From a virus: a DNA stretch of 51,707 nt. The stretch spans positions 1-51,707 of the IMG/VR virus record IMGVR_UViG_3300037155_000078. One strand, 5' to 3'. Positions within the stretch are counted from its first letter, which is position 1. Each line of letters begins with the position of its first letter. The notes under the pieces are model-generated. The model was not told the DNA's origin. It made no database searches and worked only from the letters and a program-made list of their open reading frames with translations. Shown one piece after another: positions 47,691 to 51,707 of the stretch. The translations under genes were made by a program, and so were the position numbers.

Positions 47691-47710
47691 AGTGTGACCT
47701 TCCTACTGCC

Positions 47711-49201
47711 TTAGCTGTAGACGTTGCCGCTGGGACGGTTGATCTTCGCAATCGCGAACTTCGTCGGATGCATGAACGGGAGCCACGGAGTGCGATGATC
47801 CCCGATGAACTCGGTGCGCGTCTTTCCATGCGGGTGGGTAACCACTTCCCGTAGGAATCCGGGCTTGTCCATGATCGGCTTTTTCGAGTGCGCAAGCGCT
47901 TCGGCGAAGATCGCATCGGCAACGAGCCCGAAATCCGTCACTTGCTGCGCATCGTGGAATGCGTAGTTGGCGAAGCTCTGCGTGTACTTGCGCACGCCAT
48001 CGGCCAGCCGGCGCAGGTATGCGCGCGGCGCCTCGCCCGGATACGCTCGCGGCGTCTGGTCGCCCAGCATTTGATAGAGCGAATCCCAGCGAGCCCAGGC
48101 TTTGGCGATCTCGTTCGAATCATCGATCGACGGCTGCACGTTCATCGCGTCGAGCCGCCGTAGCATTTCGGCGTTTTGCACTTGCAGCGCATTGTGCTTC
48201 GTGGTGAGCTCGGCGAACTTCGAATCGTGCAGTTGCGTGCCGCGCTCGGCGTCGACCTCTGCCTGTTTGGCTGCGGCGGCGTCTTTCTTGGCCTTGTCGT
48301 CGCGCTCTTTTTCCTCGCGCTCTTTCTCCTCGGATTCCTCGGAGTCGCAACGCGCGCAATCCATGACGTTGCCGTCGTGCTTCGCGTGACGATCCTTGCG
48401 CGAATCGCGCTTCTTCGAGTCGGCCGCGTCCTTTTTGTCCTTCTCTTTTTCGGCCGCCGCGATCGCCTCTTTATCGGATTCGTCCTTGCGACGCTTGTCG
48501 TCGCGCTCTTTTTCGTCGGCGTCTTTGCGCGCGGCGTCCGCTCTTACCATCGCGTCCATTTTCGAGTTCGCGGAGTCGAGCGCGGCTTTCGCGTCGTCGC
48601 GCTCTTTCTTGACTTTTTCGAGATCCTCGTCAGCCACGCTAAGGTCCTTTCGGTCGAGCCTAATGCCCTCGGGTGGTCCGTCCTTATCCCAAACACCGGC
48701 GGCACAGATAGCGAGGTGATCGAGAACGAGCGGAAGCCCTTCGGCCAAAACTTTGCTTCCATCTTTCAATTCTGCGGCCACAGACCCTTTAGGGGGCGTT
48801 ACCCCGGGGCTCGTCGACCGATGCGTCGTCTGCATCACCTGGGCGGCGTCGGAGTTGAAAATCTTGGCGATGCCCCAAACTTCGTCGCCTTTGACGTAGG
48901 GGAGCACGACCGTCCCGATCGCCCGCTCCCCGAACTCCTTGCTATCCAAGCCGGAGCGCTCGGGATGCTCGAAGATGACCGGCAGTCCGTTGCAGCGGTT
49001 GACGAAGTCGTCGTGGAGCCACTCCTTCGGGTCGCGCACCGCCCACTCGTCGAGCGCGTCGCGGTAGGCGGCGCCCGTGCCGGTGATTCGAAGATCGAAC
49101 AGCCAGAAGTCGCCGTATTTGGTCGGCGAGGCCATCTTGCCGTCGCGGATCGCTTCCGCCGTCTCGTGGTCGGTCAAGTCGTCGGCGCGCGCGGATTCCA
49201 C
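47711..49201 (-). CDS. Prohead protease-scaffold fusion (DUF2213-like)
   Basis: A 496-residue protein. N-terminal protease-like domain (about 1-190): WLFDLRITGTGAAYRDALDE, PVIFEHPE, GTVVLPYVKGDEVWG, VMQTTHRSTSPGV and LPLVLDHLAICAAG, the DUF2213 pattern. Middle (about 190-350): extremely charged coiled coil, scaffold-like, with an odd CARC. C-terminal about 140 residues (SLYQMLGDQTPRAYPGEAPR) are globular. Start is GTG at 49201, after a TGA at 49210-49208; CTG at 49207 is possible. Confidence 0.8.
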   Translation of the reverse strand: MESARADDLTDHETAEAIRDGKMASPTKYGDFWLFDLRITGTGAAYRDALDEWAVRDPKEWLHDDFVNRCNGLPVIFEHPERSGLDSKEFGERAIGTVVLPYVKGDEVWGIAKIFNSDAAQVMQTTHRSTSPGVTPPKGSVAAELKDGSKVLAEGLPLVLDHLAICAAGVWDKDGPPEGIRLDRKDLSVADEDLEKVKKERDDAKAALDSANSKMDAMVRADAARKDADEKERDDKRRKDESDKEAIAAAEKEKDKKDAADSKKRDSRKDRHAKHDGNVMDCARCDSEESEEKEREEKERDDKAKKDAAAAKQAEVDAERGTQLHDSKFAELTTKHNALQVQNAEMLRRLDAMNVQPSIDDSNEIAKAWARWDSLYQMLGDQTPRAYPGEAPRAYLRRLADGVRKYTQSFANYAFHDAQQVTDFGLVADAIFAEALAHSKKPIMDKPGFLREVVTHPHGKTRTEFIGDHRTPWLPFMHPTKFAIAKINRPSGNVYS

Positions 49202-49488
49202 GCGCAGTCATTCGCTCAAAAATGGTGCAAGGCCCCCGTTCGAGAATCGCTACGGAGTCGAGAGGTCCGATGGGCTCGACGAACATCGGCGAGTTCGGAT
49301 CACCGCCGAGCCTTCGCACCCGGCCGCTGACGAGCGGAAGGCACTAACAGTTCTGCGATCGACAACCGGCTCGCCCGAAAAGGCGGGCCGCTGTCGTTCA
49401 CGCCAACTTAGGCCATTTTCGCCATTTTCGCCATTTAAGGCATTTAAGGCGCTGACCGCAAACCGGATAGATGATCGTCATGGGAAAA
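49202..49488. other. Spacer with tandem repeats and possible start region
   Basis: 287 bases upstream of the protease gene. It contains tandem repeats GCCATTTTC x2 and (G)CCATTTAAG/GCATTTAAG at 49412-49448, a CGCCC...GGCG hairpin about 49377-49395, and a minus-strand open stretch (MFVEPIGPLDSVAILERGPC, from 49286) that runs into the protease gene in another frame. It is probably a promoter region for the head genes. Confidence 0.45.
49412..49450. repeat. Short AT-rich tandem repeats
   Basis: GCCATTTTC at 49412-49420 and 49421-49429, then GCCATTTAAG (49430-49439) and GCATTTAAG (49440-49448). The period of 9-10 bases and AT-rich content stand out in GC-rich surroundings. Possibly protein-binding sites at the head-gene promoter. 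Confidence 0.75.
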
Positions 49489-49674
49489 TCAGTTCGCGCC
49501 GACCCAGTGCGTGAATACGCGGCGCGCGTGGATGACCTTCGTCTGCTCGTCGCCTTCCCACGAGATCGCCGTGATCAGCGAGATGGCGACGATGATGTGA
49601 GGCGGCTCGTCCTCGAGGCACGTCTTGATCGTCAAGAGCCCGTCGCCCGGCTTGAGTTTCTCCCCGTTCAGCAC
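49489..49674 (-). CDS. Small hypothetical protein
   Basis: A 61-residue protein (KLKPGDGLLTIKTCLEDEPP, HIIVAISLITAISWEGDEQT, ARRVFTHWVGAN). GTG at 49674 abuts the preceding stop. Beta-rich and small; no family is recognised. It is followed by the repeat-bearing spacer. Confidence 0.55.
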   Translation of the reverse strand: MLNGEKLKPGDGLLTIKTCLEDEPPHIIVAISLITAISWEGDEQTKVIHARRVFTHWVGAN

Positions 49675-49911
49675 TTAGGTCGGGTGCGGCGCTGGCGTCG
49701 CGCTCGCGCTCGGTGCCGGCGAAGGCGCGACATGCTTGATCGCCTTCGAGGCTTTGTGTGCGGTGAACGCGTACGAGCCGATCTTCGCGAGCCACCCGAG
49801 GTCGATCCGGCCTGAGATCGTGATACCGCCGATCTTCACCTTCGCGGCGACGGGCGGCGGGATCGCGAGCAGCAGCGCGCATACCGCGACGAGTAGGGCG
49901 ATGGTTCTCAT
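49675..49911 (-). CDS. Exported small protein
   Basis: A 78-residue protein with a signal peptide (TIALLVAVCALLLAIPPPVA, cleavage near residue 23), a small globular part (VKIGGITISGRIDLGWLAKI) and a Pro/Ser/Ala-rich tail (VAPSPAPSASATPAPHPT). Odd in a head-gene cluster; may act in the periplasm, e.g. in superinfection exclusion (inference). Confidence 0.6.
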   Translation of the reverse strand: MRTIALLVAVCALLLAIPPPVAAKVKIGGITISGRIDLGWLAKIGSYAFTAHKASKAIKHVAPSPAPSASATPAPHPT

Positions 49912-49940
49912 TGAGCCCGGTTATTCGTAGAACGGAAAGA

Positions 49941-49959
49941 GCCGCCCTTGCGGAACGGC
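49941..49959 (-). terminator. Intrinsic-type hairpin
   Basis: On the minus strand: GCCGTTC CGCAA GGGCGGC (7-bp stem, two G-U pairs) followed by TCTTTCCG. It is related to the hairpin at 46018-46035 and lies just after the end of the frameshift extension at 49971. Confidence 0.55.
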
Positions 49960-49970
49960 CCCTTCGGTAT

Positions 49971-50132
49971 TTAGTGGTTTTGGAGGAAACTCGCAGCGGT
50001 GTAACTTTGCGAGTTGCTCGTCCCTGTCAGCGTGTAGCTGATACCGTTTTGAAGCGTGTGGGTATAGGGCAGAGCCGTGATTGCTGTCGTCGCCGCGCCG
50101 ACGAGCCTTTGTTGTAGCTTCGCGGCGGCTAG
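49971..50132 (-). CDS. Probable -1 frameshift extension of the gene at 50129-50362
   Basis: A 53-codon open frame (LAAAKLQQRLVGAATTAITA, then SYTLTGTSNSQSYTAASFLQ) with coding character but no ATG, GTG or TTG. It is entered exactly by a -1 slip on C CCT TTC (50138-50132), the codons just before the TAG of the upstream gene. A GC-rich stem can form right behind. The fused product would be 130 residues. Confidence 0.55.
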   Translation of the reverse strand, partial: LAAAKLQQRLVGAATTAITALPYTHTLQNGISYTLTGTSNSQSYTAASFLQNH

Positions 50133-50362
50133 AAAGGGCGGATCAGAATCTCCACGTCCTCTAACTTATCCTCGTAGGCGGTCCCGACCGAGCGGGCGGC
50201 CAGCATTCCGACCTCTTGCTCGCTGCCCGCGAGGATCGTCGTGATATCGGTCACGACGACGGACTTCGGACGCTCGCCCGTTTCGATCTGGTCTTTGGTC
50301 GGCTTGGGATGAAAAAGGACCGCGTACTGAAAGAGTTGCTGGCGCGGCTTAGCGTCTGCCAT
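50129..50362 (-). CDS. Small conserved-type structural protein
   Basis: A 77-residue protein (QLFQYAVLFHPKPTKDQIET, SVVVTDITTILAGSEQEVGM, LAARSVGTAYEDKLEDVEIL). This pattern occurs in short phage proteins of unknown role near head genes. It ends IRPF-stop with the slippery CCCTTTC immediately before TAG, giving a possible longer form. Confidence 0.65.
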   Translation of the reverse strand: MADAKPRQQLFQYAVLFHPKPTKDQIETGERPKSVVVTDITTILAGSEQEVGMLAARSVGTAYEDKLEDVEILIRPF

Positions 50363-50367
50363 GTAAA

Positions 50368-50697
50368 TTACGCTCCCTCTTCTTCGACGGTTTCCTTGGG
50401 CTCTGGGACGTCTTCCAACATGCCGCGCTCGCGCGCTTTATCCCAGAACATTTGAGCCACCGTAAAGGCGCGCTCGATCAACTCCCCGGGCGTTTGTAGG
50501 CGCGCCTTCGAGCGGCCAGCCGAGTCTTCGCCGTCGATCTCTGCTGCGACCATGCCCCACTTCGTGGTCAGTTCCGAAGCCATTGCGCCGGGACCGGTTA
50601 CAATGGACTTGTTCACGATTCTGTAGCCATCGTAGTTGGCTTCGAACCTGACGTGTTTTCCGTCGACGCGAGGGAATTTTTCCTTAGTCAGACTCAC
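50368..50697 (-). CDS. Hypothetical protein
   Basis: A 109-residue protein (FEANYDGYRIVNKSIVTGPG, SELTTKWGMVAAEIDGEDSA, ELIERAFTVAQMFWDKARER) with an acidic tail. GTG at 50697 overlaps the ribbon-helix-helix gene (GTGA), so the two are translated together. No family is recognised. Confidence 0.6.
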   Translation of the reverse strand: MSLTKEKFPRVDGKHVRFEANYDGYRIVNKSIVTGPGAMASELTTKWGMVAAEIDGEDSAGRSKARLQTPGELIERAFTVAQMFWDKARERGMLEDVPEPKETVEEEGA

Positions 50698-50837
50698 TTC
50701 GAACCATCCTGTTTCAAACAGCGTTGAATATAGATCGCAATCTGCGCCGAGATAGACCGCTTCTCAGCGGTGGCCGCGCGCTCAAGCCTCTTGGCAATTT
50801 GAACGTCCAGGCTAACCATCAATCGGCGCAACGCCAT
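50694..50837 (-). CDS. Ribbon-helix-helix (Arc-like) regulator
   Basis: A 47-residue protein. MVSLDVQIAKRLERAATAEK with RSISAQIAIYIQRCL is the beta-strand-helix-helix layout of Arc/MetJ/CopG dimeric repressors. Starts: ATG at 50837 or the inner ATG at 50819; a longer start at 50894 lacks support. It may regulate the head operon or be an antitoxin-like partner; no toxin gene directly adjoins, although a VapD gene lies 290 bases upstream. Confidence 0.7.
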   Translation of the reverse strand: MALRRLMVSLDVQIAKRLERAATAEKRSISAQIAIYIQRCLKQDGSK

Positions 50838-50872
50838 GCAACACTCTACAACGCCCAGATACGCCCTGTCAA

Positions 50873-51034
50873 CTAGGCGAGCACCGGTCCCCACCGCTTG
50901 AACTCGTCCACGCCCATCTCGCGCACGCCCCCGATCCGAGCGCCCCCCATCCCATCGCTGAACCCGAGTGTGTACGCACCGACCGCCTCGGCGCGCGAAT
51001 CGAAACCGATCAGGAAAGTCGTGGCTGGGATGAT
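50873..51034 (-). pseudogene. Start-less gene fragment
   Basis: The minus frame ending with TAG at 50875-50873 reads like real protein (FLIGFDSRAEAVGAYTLGFS, GGARIGGVREMGVDEFKRWG) but has no normal start before the TGA at 51043-51041. Its coding look stops near 51020, where a small plus-strand gene begins. Probably the C-terminal remnant of a gene cut off by recombination. Confidence 0.4.
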
Positions 51035-51104
51035 CCCGGTTCAGAAGGCCAAGATCGACCGGGACAGCCCCAAGAAGCCGAAGCGCAAGCGGAAGCGCCC
51101 CTGA
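51021..51104 (+). CDS. Possible 27-residue basic peptide
   Basis: GTG at 51021 preceded by AGGAAAG, reading AGMIPVQKAKIDRDSPKKPK and then KRKRKRP to TGA at 51102-51104. A lysine/arginine tail is typical of small phage nucleic-acid-binding peptides. It is the only plus-strand candidate in this minus-strand region. Low confidence. Confidence 0.35.
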   Translation: MAGMIPVQKAKIDRDSPKKPKRKRKRP

Positions 51105-51125
51105 AGCCTGTTTTAGGCCAGGGTC

Positions 51126-51431
51126 CTAGCTAAGCGGCAGAACGGGTTGCGGGATCGCTGGCTTGAGGTCGTTGTCCTCTTCGATCCTGAGCATCCGAAT
51201 GTCGCGGACCGCATCCCCGAACCACGGTAGTTCGCGAGCCATTCGCTGGACCAAAAGGACGCACGTAACCGGGTCGGTGCCCTTCTTGCCAAAATAGACG
51301 CTACCTTGAACGCCCGTGAACCCCTCGTCTTCAAGGATGCGGCGGACTAAGCGATAGCCGGTCTGGTAAGATTGCTCTCCAAAAACGGTTTCGAGGACCT
51401 TCGTATCGAGGTCGAAGGCGATGGCGTACAA
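51126..51431 (-). CDS. vapD: VapD-like endoribonuclease
   Basis: A 101-residue protein: YAIAFDLDTKVLETVFGEQS, GYRLVRRILEDEGFTGVQGS with VYFGKKGTDPVTCVLLVQRM and VRDIRMLRIEEDNDL match VapD, a Cas2-related ferredoxin-fold endoribonuclease, end to end. TTG at 51431 has AGGGAG 7 bases upstream and gives the usual VapD N-terminus; the frame is open to an upstream start at 51536. VapD acts as a toxin in VapDX-type systems. It sits alone between MuF-like and head genes; I see no VapX. Confidence 0.85.
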   Translation of the reverse strand: MYAIAFDLDTKVLETVFGEQSYQTGYRLVRRILEDEGFTGVQGSVYFGKKGTDPVTCVLLVQRMARELPWFGDAVRDIRMLRIEEDNDLKPAIPQPVLPLS

Positions 51432-51561
51432 GCGGACACTCCCTAGCGGCAGAGTTCCCAAGCCGCTTTTTGGCTGTATTTCCGCCAGGAGTCGGTCAAG
51501 AACTTCCATTCCAGAAACCTCTTCGAGCACGATCAAGTTGCCGAAAAGGCTTCGCCTGATT

Positions 51562-51579
51562 TCATAGGATTCCCTATGA
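51562..51579. promoter_or_regulatory. Palindrome upstream of vapD
   Basis: TCATAGG ATTC CCTATGA, a perfect 7-bp inverted repeat with a 4-base centre. It lies in the gap between the MuF-like gene and vapD, and could be an operator. A second imperfect inverted repeat (GGTAGGA / TCTTACC) follows at 51583-51601, which equals 3-21. Confidence 0.45.
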
Positions 51580-51580
51580 T

Positions 51581-51707
51581 CCGGTAGGATGGGGTCTTAC
51601 CGCGCTTTGGGGTTGGTTGCGTCTTGTGCTAGTCTATTAGCCCTTGACCGACATTCAAGAAGATGGGAAACCGTCCAAGAAGCAGCTCTCCGTCAGACTC
51701 GACTGGA
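51581..51707. repeat. Right copy of 127-bp terminal direct repeat
   Basis: These 127 bases are identical to positions 1-127. Joined there, the MuF-like gene at 49-963 lies directly upstream of vapD, so the minus-strand operon runs through the junction. Confidence 0.95.

Noticed and set aside
50898-51104. 68-codon plus-strand reading of the region before vapD
   Set aside because: Its first half is antisense to the minus-strand remnant; only the last 27 codons from the GTG at 51021 have a ribosome binding site.

Overview
This window looks like the complete, circularised genome of a contractile-tailed (myovirus-type) bacteriophage. Its first 127 bases recur exactly as its last 127 bases, so the unique circle is about 51,580 bp. 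The DNA is GC-rich, and genes are packed end to end, very often with 4-base ATGA or GTGA stop/start overlaps. The bacterial host cannot be read from the sequence. I saw no integrase, tRNA, CRISPR array, DNA polymerase or RNA polymerase. One small helix-turn-helix regulator is present.

There are two transcription blocks. The minus-strand block starts near 11,116, runs down through position 1, crosses the contig junction and continues from 51,580 to 22,153. Its first part (11.1-6.3 kb) is an accessory segment of small Ea22-like, zinc-ribbon and membrane genes, a deoxyribosyltransferase-like gene and methyltransferases, with a visible segmental duplication. Packaging and head genes follow: small and large terminase, portal, two HNH endonucleases and a MuF-like protein. 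After the junction come a VapD-like ribonuclease, a ribbon-helix-helix protein, a protease-scaffold fusion, a decoration protein, the major capsid protein, neck proteins, several beta-rich virion proteins, a DUF3383-type sheath, tube, frameshifted tail assembly chaperone, tape measure with lytic transglycosylase domain, baseplate (plug, hub, spike, gp25, J), fibres and a lysis module. A GIY-YIG homing endonuclease sits at the end.

The plus-strand block (11.2-22.1 kb) carries replication and DNA modification genes: a KTSC protein, an SSB-like protein with the acidic PF tip, a run of DnaA boxes followed by a stand-alone DnaA domain-IV protein (a likely self-encoded origin system), a PD-(D/E)XK-like nuclease, a C5-cytosine methyltransferase interrupted at an 11-G tract, two amino-methyltransferases, a DUF4326 protein and many small cysteine-rich proteins. 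A repressor-like gene lies antisense at 16.4-16.6 kb with a divergent control region.

The most interesting signals are: (1) the DnaA-box cluster next to a phage DnaA DNA-binding-domain protein; (2) the poly-G tract in the C5 methyltransferase, a possible phase-variation switch; (3) a second candidate programmed -1 frameshift (CCCTTTC directly before a stop) at 50.13 kb that opens a start-less 53-codon extension, besides the classical one in the tail chaperone; (4) a GIY-YIG gene whose C-terminus duplicates that of the gene it follows; (5) a VapD-like toxin between head genes; (6) a 68-residue fragment resembling the terminase Walker-B region inside the early block; (7) reading frames that appear to use non-standard starts (ATT at 42,804; possibly CTG at 13,755).
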